The notes under the pieces were generated by a model. It ran no database searches. It saw nothing but the letters and a program-made list of their open reading frames with translations, and was not told the DNA's origin. From assembly GCA_029168955.1 (NCBI GenBank), contig JAPDOI010000290.1, positions 806,001 to 870,000 on the forward strand: a stretch of 64,000 bases of DNA, written 5' to 3'. Each line of letters opens with the position of its first letter. Within the stretch, counting starts at the first letter, position 1. The stretch is from Aplectana chamaeleonis (Eukaryota > Nematoda > Chromadorea > Rhabditida > Cosmocercidae). A program made the translations under genes and the position numbers. Shown here one piece after another: positions 41,469 to 55,200 of this stretch.

Positions 41469-42008
41469 TAAAGTGTGTCCGAATGAGAATGGCGGCCCAT
41501 GCGACCGGCGTGCTTGGCGGGCGGTCGTCGCATGTGCCGCTCACGGACGAGTGTTGGATTCGTAGCTTCGTTGGGTGGAGCCATGTACTTCACCAACCTT
41601 CACCCCTGGGCAGATGAAGTGGGGAACCATTGGGAAAACCAATGACAGCCGGTGAAACGCCCCAAAAAAATGAAAGTGACCCAACACTCATGCAAGTCAT
41701 TTTCAGGATTCGATGGGTGTTACTGTCGGTTTTTTGTCTATAACCTTTTCACCCTAAAAGATATAGCGTTTCCAGTTTCAGAAAATACGTTCCCCTTCTT
41801 CCAGCCGATTCCAGTTTGCAAATTGCATTTTTTTGCCTGAAAGTATAGGTTTTTCGTCCATAACTTTTTTGTGCTTGGAGATGTCGACTAGTGTTTCTAC
41901 TTTGGAAAAATATTTTCTCGATCCTTCCGCCTAATTCATATTACGAAACCCAGGGCTATTTTGAAATCTTCGTGAAATTCTGCGTCGAATGGCATATCGG
42001 GTTGCTAC

Positions 42009-42172
42009 CTTTGCTTGCTCCATAAGCCAGCCAGGTTGGTGGAGCCGAGGCCCGTTGTACGCTCCAGGAGAACCCTGCGCCTCCTACTTACACCATAGAG
42101 GCGAGAGCACCCTATGGAGATAACTATGAAGCTCGGCTCCACCGACCTGGCTGGCTTATGGGGCAAGCAAAG
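42009..42172. repeat. inner foldback of the MULE-like element
   Basis: ctttgcttgctccataagcc, agccaggttggtggagccgag on the left are mirrored by ctcggctccaccgacctggct, ggcttatggggcaagcaaag on the right in separate words; arms of about 42 bp around an 80-bp loop. Confidence 0.8.
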
Positions 42173-42199
42173 TTAGGAACCCGAAATACTATTCGACGC

Positions 42200-42790
42200 A
42201 GAATTTTACGCATATTTCAAAAACAACCTTCACCAAAACCCTAGCTTCAACGGTTGAAGAGTTATAGGCGAAAAACCGGTGTTTCGTAAAATAAATTAGA
42301 CTGAAGGATCGAGAAAGAATTTTTCTAAACTGGAAACACTAGTCGACGTAGAATTCAATGGGGATTCCGTAAACAACCTTGACCAAAGGTCTATCTCCAA
42401 GCACAAAGAAGTTATGGACGGAAAAACCGATAATTTCAAGCGAAAAATTGAACTATATAAAGTGAAATCGGCTGGGAGAAGGGGAACGTATTTTGTGAAA
42501 CTGGAAACGCTATTTGATGCAAAGTTATATGGGGATTCCGAAGAAACCTTCACCAAAGGTCTTTCTCTGGGGACAGAAAAGTTATGGACGAAAAACTTAT
42601 TGCTTCTGGTGAAAGTAACGTTATTTCATAAATTGAAATCGGCTGAGAGATTAGAAACGTATTTTTCTCAAATTGAAAACATCATTCGACGCCAAATTCC
42701 ATGAAGACTCTGGAAACAGTTCCGTTCAAAGATTCATCATAAAGGGCAAAAATGTGATGAGCGAAGAACGGGTAGTTTTTCAGAAATCGC
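42200..42790 (+). repeat. about 171-bp tandem module, roughly 3-4 diverged copies
   Basis: The words aacaaccttcaccaaaggtc, gttatggacg(g)aaaaac and gaaactggaaac recur with spacings of about 150-171 bp (near 42222, 42372, 42543, 42714). An inverted partial copy lies at 41700-41930. All lie inside the MULE-like element. Confidence 0.55.
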
Positions 42791-43212
42791 TCTTTCGAAA
42801 AATTTTCCGAAAAATGTTGACTCCAAGACAGCTCAAAGGAAATTTTTCATGACCAAGGCAGATCTTTTCATTAAGAATAGCGAATTTCTAAAGGAGGTCA
42901 TCCAACGTAAAAAATGTTTCAAAATTAATGATTAAAAATCAAAATATATTGAATGGAAGAAAAAGAGGATTAAGAAAACGTCAAATATTTAAGTTGCAAC
43001 TCTAAAGGGAACCTTCACCATTCCCCACTCAGGTATCCTAAACAACCTTCACCTCTCGATTCGATGTCTCTCCCCCCACCCCAACGAACCTATGGTTGGA
43101 TTCGAACGGCGCTCATCCCCTCCTCTGCAGAACTGATTGATCGGCGCAGTGTTTGCTGCCAGCCGGCCCCGTTCGTAGTCGGCGGCGGGTAGAGTGAGGA
43201 CTTTTAAAAAAG

Positions 43213-46200
43213 AGACCGAACGAACGAATTTCGAATAAATTCGTTCATTTTTTATTTTAAACGAACGAATTTCGGATAAATTCGTTCATTTTTCATTTCG
43301 AACGAACGAATTTCGAGTAAATTCGTTCATTTTTCATTTCGAACGAACGAATTTCGAGTAAATTCGTTCATTTTTTATTTTGAACGAACGAATTTCGGAT
43401 AAATTCGTTCATTTTTCATTTCGAACGAACGAATTTCGAATAAATTCGTTCATTTTTTATTTTGAACGAACGAATTTCGGATAAATTCGTTCATTTTTCA
43501 TTTCGAACGAACGAATTTCGAGTAAATTCGTTCATTTTTCATTTCGAATGAACGAATTTCGAATAAATTCGTTCATTTTTTATTTTGAACGAACGAATTT
43601 CGGATAAATTCGTTCATTTTTCATTTCGAACGAACGAATTTCGAATAAATTCGTTCATTTTTTATTTTGAACGAACGAATTTCGGATAAATTCGTTCATT
43701 TTTCATTTCGAACGAACGAATTTCGAGGAAATTCGTTCATTTTTCATTTCGAACGAACGAATTTCGGATAAATTCGTTCATTTTTTATTTTGAACGAACG
43801 AATTTCGGATAAATTCGTTCATTTTTCATTTCGAACGAACGAATTTCGAATAAATTCGTTCATTTTTTATTTTGAACGAACGAATTTCGGATAAATTCGT
43901 TCATTTTTCATTTCGAACGAACGAATTTCGAGGAAATTCGTTCATTTTTCATTTCGAACGAACGAATTTCGAATGAATTCGTTCATTTTTTATTTTGAAC
44001 GAACGAATTTCGAATAAATTCGTTCATTTTTCATTCCGAACGAACGAATTTCGGATAAATTCGTTCATTTTTCATTCCGAACGAACGAATTTCGAATAAT
44101 TTCATTCATTTTTTATTTTGAACGAACGAATTTCGAGTAAATCCGTTTATTTTTCATTCCGAACGAACGAATTTCGGATAAATTCGTTCATTTTTCATTC
44201 CAAACGAACGAATTTCGAATAAATCCGTTCATTTTTCATTCCGAACGAACGAATTTCGAATAAATTCGTTCATTTTTTATTTTGAACGAACGAATTTCGG
44301 ATACATTCGTTCATTTTTCATTTCGAATGAACGAATTTCGAATGAATTCGTTCATTTTTTATTTTGAACGAACGAATTTCGGATAAATTCGTTCATTTTT
44401 CATTCCGAACGAAGGAATTTCGAATAAATTCGTTCATTTTTTATTTCGAACGAACGAATTTCGAATAAATTCGTTCATTTTTCATTTCGAACGAACGAAT
44501 TTCGAATAAATTCGTTCATTTTTCATTTCGAACGAACGAATTTCGGATAAATTCGTTCATTTTTCATTTCGAACGAACGAATTTCGAGTAAATTCGTTCA
44601 TTTTCCATTTCGAACGAACGAATTTCGAGTAAATTCGTTCATTTTTCATTTCGAATGAACGAATTTCGAATAAATTCGTTCATTTTTTATTTTGAACGAA
44701 CGAATTTCGAGTAAATTCGTTCATTTTCCATTTCGAACGAACGAATTTCGGATAAATTCGTTCATTTTTCATTTCGAACGAACGAATTTCGAGTAAATTC
44801 GTTCATTTTTCATTTCGAATGAACGAATTTCGAGTAAATTCGTTCATTTTCCATTTCGAACGAACGAATTTCGAGTAAATTCGTTCATTTTTCATTTCGA
44901 ACGAACGAATTTCGAGTAAATTCGTTCATTTTTTATTTTGAACGAACGAATTTCGAGTAAATTCGTTCATTTTTCATTTCGAACGAACGAATTTCGAGTA
45001 AATTCGTTCATTTTTCATTTCGAACGAACGAATTTCGAGTAAATTCGTTCATTTTTCATTTCGAACGAACGAATTTCGAGTAAATTCGTTCATTTTTCAT
45101 TTCGAACGAACGAATTTCGAGTAAATTCGTTCATTTTTCATTTCGAACGAACGAATTTCGAGTAAATTCGTTCATTTTTCATTTCGAACGAACGAATTTC
45201 GAGTAAATTCGTTCATTTTTCATTTCGAACGAACGAATTTCGAGTAAATTCGTTCATTTTTCATTTCGAAAGAACGAATTTCGAGTAAATTCGTTCATTT
45301 TTCATTTCGAGAGAACGAATTTCGAGTAAATTCGTTCATTTTTCATTTCGACGAACGAATTTCGAGTAAATTCGTTCATTTTTCATTTCGAACGAACGAA
45401 TTTCGAGTAAATTCGTTCATTTTCATTTCGAACGAACGAATTTCGAGTAAATTCGTTCATTTTTCATTTCGAACGAACGAATTTCGAGTAAATTCGTTCA
45501 TTTTTCATTTCGAACGAACGAATTTCGAGTAAATTCGTTCATTTTTCATTTCGAACGAACGAATTTCGAGTAAATTCGTTCATTTTTCATTTCGAACGAA
45601 CGAATTTCGAGTAAATTCGTTCATTTTTTATTTTGAACGAACGAATTTCGAGTAAATTCGTTCATTTTCCATTTCGAACGAACGAATTTCGAGTAAATTC
45701 GTTCATTTTCCATTTCGAACGAACGAATTTCGAGTAAATTCGTTCATTTTTCATTTCGAACGAACGAATTTCGAGTAAATTCGTTCATTTTTCATTTCGA
45801 ACGAACGAATTTCGAGTAAATTCGTTCATTTTTCATTTCGAACGAACGAATTTCGAGTAAATTCGTTCATTTTTCATTTCGAACGAACGAATTTCGAGTA
45901 AATTCGTTCATTTTTCATTTCGAACGAACGAATTTCGAGTAAATTCGTTCATTTTTCATTTCGAACGAACGAATTTCGAGTAAATTCGTTCATTTTTCAT
46001 TTCGAACGAACGAATTTCGAGTAAATTCGTTCATTTTTCATTTCGAACGAACGAATTTCGAGTAAATTCGTTCATTTTTCATTTCGAACGAACGAATTTC
46101 GAATAAACTCGTTCATTTTTCATTTCGAACGAACGAAATTGGAGTAATTTGTTTCATTTTTCATTTCGAACGAACGAATTTCGAGTAAATTCGTTCATTT

Positions 46201-49200
46201 TTCATTTCGAACGAACGAATTTCGAGTAAATTCGTTCATTTTTCATTTCGAACGAACGAATTTCGAGTAAATTCGTTCATTTTTCATTTCGAACGAACGA
46301 ATTTCGAATAAATTCGTTCATTTTTCATTTCGAACGAACGAATTTCGGATAAATTCGTTCATTTTTCATTTCGAACGAACGAATTTCGAGTAAATTCGTT
46401 CATTTTTCATTTCGAACGAACGAATTTCGAGTAAATTCGTTCATTTTTCATTTCGAACGAACGAATTTCGAGTAAATTCGTTCATTTTTCATTTCGAACG
46501 AACGAATTTCGAGTAAATTCGTTCATTTTTCATTTCGAACGAACGAATTTCGAGTAAATTCGTTCATTTTTCATTTCGAACGAACGAATTTCGAGTAAAT
46601 TCGTTCATTTTTCATTTCGAACGAACGAATTTCGAGTAAATTCGTTCATTTTTCATTTCGAACGAACGAATTTCGAGTAAATTCGTTCATTTTTCATTTC
46701 GAACGAACGAATTTCGAGTAAATTCGTTCATTTTTCATTTCGAACGAACGAATTTCGAGTAAATTCGTTCATTTTTCATTTCGAATGAACGAATTTCGAA
46801 TAAATTCGTTCATTTTTTATTTTGAACGAACGAATTTCGGATAAATTCGTTCATTTTTCATTTCGAACGAACGAATTTCGAGTAAATTCGTTCATTTTTC
46901 ATTTCGAACGAACGAATTTCGAGTAAATTCGTTCATTTTTCATTTCGAACGAACGAATTTCGAGTAAATTCGTTCATTTTTTTTGAACGAACGAATTTCG
47001 GATAAATTCGTTCATTTTTCATTTCGAACGAACGAATTTCGAGTAAATTCGTTCATTTTTCATTTCGAACGAACGAATTTCGGATAAATTCGTTCATTTT
47101 TCATTTCGAACGAACGAATTTCGAGTAAATTCGTTCATTTTTCATTTCGAACGAACGAATTTCGAGTAAATTCGTTCATTTTTCATTTCGAACGAACGAA
47201 TTTCGAGTAAATTCGTTCATTTTTCATTTCGAACGAACGAATTTCGAGTAAATTCGTTCATTTTTCATTTCGAACGAACGAATTTCGAATAAACTCGTTC
47301 ATTTTTCATTTCGAACGAACGAATTTCGAGTAAATTCGTTCATTTTTCATTTCGAACGAACGAATTTCGAGTAAATTCGTTCATTTTTCATTTCGAACGA
47401 ACGAATTTCGAGTAAATTCGTTCATTTTTCATTTCGAACGAACGAATTTCGGATAAATTCGTTCATTTTTCATTTCGAACGAACGAATTTCGAGTAAATT
47501 CGTTCATTTTTCATTTCGAACGAACGAATTTCGAGTAAATTCGTTCATTTTTCATTTCGAACGAACGAATTTCGAATAAATTCGTTCATTTTTCATTTCG
47601 AACGAACGAATTTCGAGTAAATTCGTTCATTTTTCATTTCGAACGAACGAATTTCGAGTAAATTCGTTCATTTTTCATTTCGAACGAACGAATTTCGAGT
47701 AAATTCGTTCATTTTTCATTTCGAACGAACGAATTTCGAGTAAATTCGTTCATTTTTCATTTCGAACGAACGAATTTCGAGTAAATTCGTTCATTTTTCA
47801 TTTCGAACGAACGAATTTCGAGTAAATTCGTTCATTTTTCATTTCGAACGAACGAATTTCGAGTAAATTCGTTCATTTTTTTTCATTTCGAACGAACGAA
47901 TTTCGAGTAGATTCGTTCATTTTTCATTTCGAACGAACGATTTTCGAGTAAATTCGTTCATTTTTCATTTCGAACGAACGAATTTCGAGTAAATTCGTTC
48001 ATTTTTCATTTTGAACGAACGAATTTCGAGTAAATTCGTTCATTTTTCATTTCGAACGAACGAATTTCGAGTAAATTCGTTCATTTTTCATTTCGAACGA
48101 ACGAATTTCGAGTAAATTCGTTCATTTTTCATTTCGAACGAACGAATTTCGAGTAAATTCGTTCATTTTCCATTTCGAACGAACGAATTTCGTGTAAAAT
48201 CGTTCATTTTCATTTCGAACGAACGAATTTCGAGTAAATTCGTTCATTTTTCATTTCGAACGAACGAATTTCGAGTAAATTCGTTCATTTTTCATTTCGA
48301 ACGAGCGAATTTCGAGTAAATTCGTTCATTTTTCATTTCGAACGAACGAATTTCGAGTAAATTCGTTCATTTTTCATTTCGAACGAACGAATTTCGAGTA
48401 GATTCGTTCATTTTTCATTTCGAACGAGCGAATTTCGAGTAAATTCGTTCATTTTTCATTTTGAACGAACGAATTTCGAGTAGATTCGTTCATTTTTCAT
48501 TTCGAACGAACGAATTTCGAGTAGATTCGTTCATTTTTCATTTTGAACGAACGAATTTCGAGTAGATTCGTTCATTTTTCATTTCGAACGAACGAATTTC
48601 GAGTAAATTCGTTCATTTTTCATTTCGAACGAACGAATTTCGAGTAAATTCGTTCATTTTTCATTTCGAACGAACGAATTTCGAGTAAATTCGTTCATTT
48701 TTTATTTTGAACGAACGAATTTCGGATAAATTCGTTCATTTTTCATTTCGAACGAACGAATTTCGAGTAAATTCGTTCATTTTTCATTTCGAACGAACGA
48801 ATTTCGAGTAAATTCGTTCATTTTTCATTTCGAACGAACGAATTTCGAGTAAATTCGTTCATTTTTCATTTCGAACGAACGAATTTCGAGTAAATTCGTT
48901 CATTTTTCATTTCGAACGAACGAATTTCGAGTAAATTCGTTCATTTTTCATTTCGAACGAACGAATTTCGAGTAAATTCGTTCATTTTTCATTTCGAACG
49001 AACGAATTTCGAGTAAATTCGTTCATTTTTCATTTCGAACGAACGAATTTCGAGTAAATTCGTTCATTTTTCATTTCGAACGAACGAATTTCGAGTAAAT
49101 TCGTTCATTTTTCATTTCGAACGAACGAATTTCGAGTAAATTCGTTCATTTTTCATTTCGAACGAACGAATTTCGAGTAAATTCGTTCATTTTTCATTTC

Positions 49201-52200
49201 GAACGAACGAATTTCGAGTAAATTCGTTCATTTTTCATTTCGAACGAACGAATTTCGAGTAAATTCGTTCATTTTTTCATTTCGAACGAACGAATTTCGA
49301 GTAAATTCGTTCATTTTTCATTTCGAACGAACGAATTTCGAGTAAATTCGTTCATTTTTCATTTCGAACGAACGAATTTCGAGTAAATTCGTTCATTTTT
49401 CATTTCGAACGAACGAATTTCGAGTAAATTCGTTCATTTTTCATTTCGAACGAACGAATTTCGGAGTAAATTCTTTCCTTTTTCATTTCGACGAACGAAT
49501 TTCGAGTAAATTCGTTCATTTTTCATTTCGAACGAACGAATTTCGAGTAAATTCGTTCATTTTTCATTTCGAACGAACGAATTTCGAGTAAATTCGTTCA
49601 TTTTTCATTTCGAACGAACGAATTTCGAGTAAATTGTTTCATTTTTCATTTCGAACGAACGAATTTCGAGTAAATTCGTTCATTTTTCATTTCGAACGAA
49701 CGAATTTCGAGTAAATTCGTTCATTTTTCATTTCGAACGAACGAATTTCGAGTAAATTCGTTCATTTTTCATTTCGAACGAACGAATTTCGAGTAAATTC
49801 GTTCATTTTTCATTTCGAACGAACGAATTTCGAGTAAATTCGTTCATTTTTCATTTTGAACGAACGAATTTCGAGTAAATTCGTTCATTTTTCATTTCGA
49901 ACGAACGAATTTCGAGTAAATTCGTTCATTTTTCATTTCGAACGAACGAATTTCGAGTAAATTCGTTCATTTTTCATTTCGAACGAACGAATTTCGAGTA
50001 AATTCGTTCATTTTTCATTTCGAACGAACGAATTTCGAGTAAATTCGTTCATTTTTCATTTCGAACGAACGAATTTCGAGTAAATTCGTTCATTTTTCAT
50101 TTCGAACGAACGAATTTCGAGTAAATTCGTTCTTTTTTCATTTCGAACGAACGAAATTCGATGAAATTCGTTCATTTTTCATTTCGAACGAGCGAATTTC
50201 GAGTAAATTCGTTCATTTTTCATTTCGAACGAACGAATTTCGAGTAAATTCGTTCATTTTTCATTTCGAACGAACGAATTTCGAGTAAATTCGTTCATTT
50301 TTCATTTCGAACGAACGAATTTCGAGTAAATTCGTTCATTTTTCATTTCGAACGAACGAATTTCGAGTAAATTCGTTCATTTTTCATTTCGAACGAACGA
50401 ATTTCGAGTAAATTCGTTCATTTTTCATTTCGAACGAACGAATTTCGAGTAAATTCGTTCATTTTTCATTTCGAACGAACGAATTTCGAGTAAATTCGTT
50501 CATTTTTCATTTCGAACGAACGAATTTCGAGTAAATTCGTTCATTTTTCATTTCGAACGAACGAATTTCGAGTAAATTCGTTCATTTTTCATTTCGAACG
50601 AACGAATTTCGAGTAAATTCGTTCATTTTTCATTTCGAACGAACGAATTTCGAGTAAATTCGTTCATTTTTCATTTCGAACGAACGAATTTCGAGTAAAT
50701 TCGTTCATTTTTCATTTCGAACGAACGAATTTCGAGTAAATTCGTTCATTTTTCATTTCGAACGAACGAATTTCGAGTAAATTCGTTCATTTTTCATTTC
50801 GAACGAACGAATTTCGAGTAAATTCGTTCATTTTTCATTTCGAACGAACGAATTTCGAGTAAATTCGTTCATTTTTCATTTCGAACGAACGAATTTCGAG
50901 TAAATTCGTTCATTTTTCATTTCGAACGAACGAATTTCGAGTAAATTCGTTCATTTTTCATTTCGAACGAACGAATTTCGAGTAAATTCGTTCATTTTTC
51001 ATTTCGAACGAACGAATTTCGAGTAAATTCGTTCATTTTTCATTTCGAACGAACGAATTTCGAGTAAATTCGTTCATTTTTCATTTCGAACGAACGAATT
51101 TCGAGTAAATTCGTTCATTTTTCATTTCGAACGAACGAATTTCGAGTAAATTCGTTCATTTTTCTTTTTCGCGAACGAATTTCGAGTAAATTCGTTCATT
51201 TTTCATTTCGAACGAACGAATTTCGAGTAAATTCGTTCATTTTTCATTTCGAACGAACGAATTTCGAGTAAATTCGTTCATTTTTCATTTCGAACGAACG
51301 AATTTCGAGTAAATTCGTTCATTTTTCATTTCGAACGAACGAATTTCGAGTAAATTCGTTCATTTTTCATTTCGAACGAACGAATTTCGAGTAAATTCGT
51401 TCATTTTTCATTTCGAACGAACGAATTTCGAGTAAATTCGTTCATTTTTCATTTCGAACGAACGAATTTCGAGTAAATTCGTTCATTTTTCATTTCGAAC
51501 GAACGAATTTCGAGTAAATTCGTTCATTTTTCATTTCGAACGAACGAATTTCGAGTAAATTCGTTCATTTTTCATTTCGAACGAACGAATTTCGAGTAAA
51601 TTCGTTCATTTTTCATTTCGAACGAACGAATTTCGAGTAAATTCGTTCATTTTTCATTTCGAACGAACGAATTTCGAGTAAATTCGTTCATTTTTCATTT
51701 CGAACGAACGAATTTCGAGTAAATTCGTTCATTTTTCATTTCGAACGAACGAATTTCGAGTAAATTCGTTCATTTTTCATTTCGAACGAACGAATTTCGA
51801 GTAAATTCGTTCATTTTTCATTTCGAACGAACGAATTTCGAGTAAATTCGTTCATTTTTCATTTCGAACGAACGAATTTCGAGTAAATTCGTTCATTTTT
51901 CATTTCGAACGAACGAATTTCGAGTAAATTCGTTCATTTTTCATTTCGAACGAACGAATTTCGAGTAAATTCGTTCATTTTTCATTTCGAACGAACGAAT
52001 TTCGAGTAAATTCGTTCATTTTTCATTTCGAACGAACGAATTTCGAGTAAATTCGTTCATTTTTCATTTCGAACGAACGAATTTCGAGTAAATTCGTTCA
52101 TTTTTCATTTCGAACGAACGAATTTCGAGTAAATTCGTTCATTTTTCATTTCGAACGAACGAATTTCGAGTAAATTCGTTCATTTTTCATTTCGAACGAA

Positions 52201-55200
52201 CGAATTTCGAGTAAATTCGTTCATTTTTCATTTCGAACGAACGAATTTCGAGTAAATTCGTTCATTTTTCATTTCGAACGAACGAATTTCGAGTAAATTC
52301 GTTCATTTTTCATTTCGAACGAACGAATTTCGAGTAAATTCGTTCATTTTTTATTTCGAACGAACGAATTTCGAGTAAATTCGTTCATTTTTCATTTCGA
52401 ACGAACGAATTTCGAATAAATTCGTTCATTTTTCATTTCGAACGAACGAATTTCGAGTAAATTCGTTCATTTTTCATTTCGAACGAACGAATTTCGAGTA
52501 AATTCGTTCATTTTTCATTTCGAACGAACGAATTTCGAGTAAATTCGTTCATTTTTCATTTCGAACGAACGAATTTCGAGTAAATTCGTTCATTTTTCAT
52601 TTCGAATGAACGAATTTCGAATAAATTCGTTCATTTTTTATTTTGAACGAACGAATTTCGGATAAATTCGTTCATTTTTCATTTCGAACGAACGAATTTC
52701 GAGTAAATTCGTTCATTTTTCATTTCGAATGAACGAATTTCGAATAAATTCGTTCATTTTTTATTTTGAACGAACGAATTTCGGATAAATTCGTTCATTT
52801 TTCATTTCGAACGAACGAATTTCGAGTAAATTCGTTCATTTTTCATTTCGAACGAACGAATTTCGAGTAAATTCGTTCATTTTTCATTTCGACGAACGAA
52901 TTTCGAGTAAATTCGTTCATTTTTCATTTCGAACGAACGAATTTCGAGTAAATTCGTTCATTTTTCATTTCGAACGAACGAATTTCGAGTAAATTCGTTC
53001 ATTTTTCATTTCGAAAGAACGAATTTCGAGGAAATTCGTTCATTTTTCATTTCGAACGAACGAATTTCGAATAAACTCGTTCATTTTTCATTTCGAACGA
53101 ACGAATTTCGAGTAAATTCGTTCATTTTTCATTTCGAACGAACGAATTTCGAATAAATTCGTTCATTTTTCATTTCGAACGAACGAATTTCGAGTAAATT
53201 CGTTCATTTTTCATTTCGAAAGAACGAATTTCGAGTAAATTCGTTCATTTTTCATTTCGAACGAACGAATTTCGAGTAAATTCGTTCATTTTTCATTTCG
53301 AACGAACGAATTTCGAGTAAATTCGTTCATTTTTCATTTCGAAAGAACGAATTTCGAGTAAATTCGTTCATTTTTCATTTCGAACGAACGAATTTCGAGT
53401 AAATTCGTTCATTTTTCATTTCGACGAACGAATTTCGAGTAAATTCGTTCATTTTTCATTTCGAACGAACGAATTTCGAGTAAATTCGTTCATTTTTCAT
53501 TTCGAAAGAACGAATTTCGAGTAAATTCGTTCATTTTTCATTTCGAACGAACGAATTTCGAGTAAATTCGTTCATTTTTCATTTCGAACGAACGAATTTC
53601 GAGTAAATTCGTTCATTTTTCATTTCGAACGAACGAATTTCGAATAAATTCGTTCATTTTTCATTTCGAACGAACGAATTTCGAGTAAATTCGTTCATTT
53701 TTCATTTCGAACGAACGAATTTCGAGTAAATTCGTTCATTTTTCATTTCGAACGAACGAATTTCGAATAAATTCGTTCATTTTTTATTTTGAACGAACGA
53801 ATTTCGGATAAATTCGTTCATTTTTCATTTCGAACGAACGAATTTCGAGTAAATTCGTTCATTTTTCATTTCGAACGAACGAATTTCGAGTAAATTCGTT
53901 CATTTTTCATTTCGAACGAACGAATTTCGAGTAAATTCGTTCATTTTTCATTTCGAACGAACGAATTTCGAGTAAATTCGTTCATTTTTCATTTCGAACG
54001 AACGAATTTCGAGTAAATTCGTTCATTTTTCATTTCGAACGAACGAATTTCGAGTAAATTCGTTCATTTTTCATTTCGAACGAACGAATTTCGAGTAAAT
54101 TCGTTCATTTTTCATTTCGAACGAACGAATTTCGAGTAAATTCGTTCATTTTTTATTTTGAACGAACGAATTTCGAGTAAATTCGTTCATTTTTCATTTC
54201 GAACGAACGAATTTCGAGTAAATTCGTTCATTTTTCATTTCGAACGAACGAATTTCGAGTAAATTCGTTCATTTTTCATTTCGAACGAACGAATTTCGAG
54301 TAAATTCGTTCATTTTTCATTTCGAACGAACGAATTTCGAGTAAATTCGTTCATTTTTCATTTTGAACGAACGAATTTCGAATAAATCCGTTCATTTTTC
54401 AATTCGAACGAACGAATTTCGAGTAAATTCGTTCATTTTTCATTTCGAACGAACGAATTTCGAGTAAATTCGTTCATTTTTCATTTCGAACGAACGAATT
54501 TCGAGTAAATTCGTTCATTTTTCATTTCGAACGAACGAATTTCGAGTAAATTCGTTCATTTTTCATTTCGAACGAACGAATTTCGAGTAAATTCGTTCAT
54601 TTTTCATTTCGAACGAACGAATTTCGAGTAAATTCGTTCATTTTTCATTTCGAACGAACGAATTTCGAATAAATTCGTTCATTTTTCATTTCGAACGAAC
54701 GAATTTCGAGTAAATTCGTTCATTTTTCATTTCGAAAGAACGAATTTCGAGTAAATTCGTTCATTTTTCATTTCGAACGAACGAATTTCAGAAGTAAATT
54801 CGTTCATTTTTCATTTCGAACGAACGAATTTCGAGTAAATTCGTTCATTTTTATTTCGAACGAACGAATTTCGAGTAAATTCGTTCATTTTTCATTTCGA
54901 ACGAACGAATTTCGAGTAAATTCGTTCATTTTTCATTTCGAACGAACGAATTTCGAATAAATTCGTTCATTTTTCATTTCGAACGAACGAATTTCGAATA
55001 AATTCGTTTCATTTTTCATTTCGAACGAACGAATTTCGAGTAAATTCGTTCATTTTTTCATTTCGAACGAACGAATTTCGAGTAAATTCGTTCATTTTTC
55101 ATTTCGAACGAACGAATTTCGAATAAATTCGTTCATTTTTCATTTCGAACGAACGAATTTCCGGAGTAAATTCGTTTCATTTTCATTTCGAACGAACGAA

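Larger units (their letters stand above)
41563..43094. mobile_element. 1.5-kb Mutator-like (MULE) non-autonomous element
   Basis: Flanked by a perfect 10-bp duplication gttggattcg (41553-41562 and 43095-43104), of the length typical of Mutator-like elements. Ends tagcttcgttgggtgg and ccaccccaacgaacctatg are imperfect TIRs. It contains a strong inner foldback (42009-42172) and 171-bp-spaced repeats (about 42200-42790). No transposase. Confidence 0.75.
41469..43199. mobile_element. MITE of the same family, split by an insertion and truncated
   Basis: Left part 41469-41562 (taaagtgtgtccgaatgag onward) and right part 43095-43199 (ctgattgatcggcgcagtg, gccggccccgttcgtagtc) are collinear with the full copy at 40701-40989 read in reverse. 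The 41563-43094 element lies between. The right part stops about 110 bp before the expected right TIR, where the satellite begins. Confidence 0.8.
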
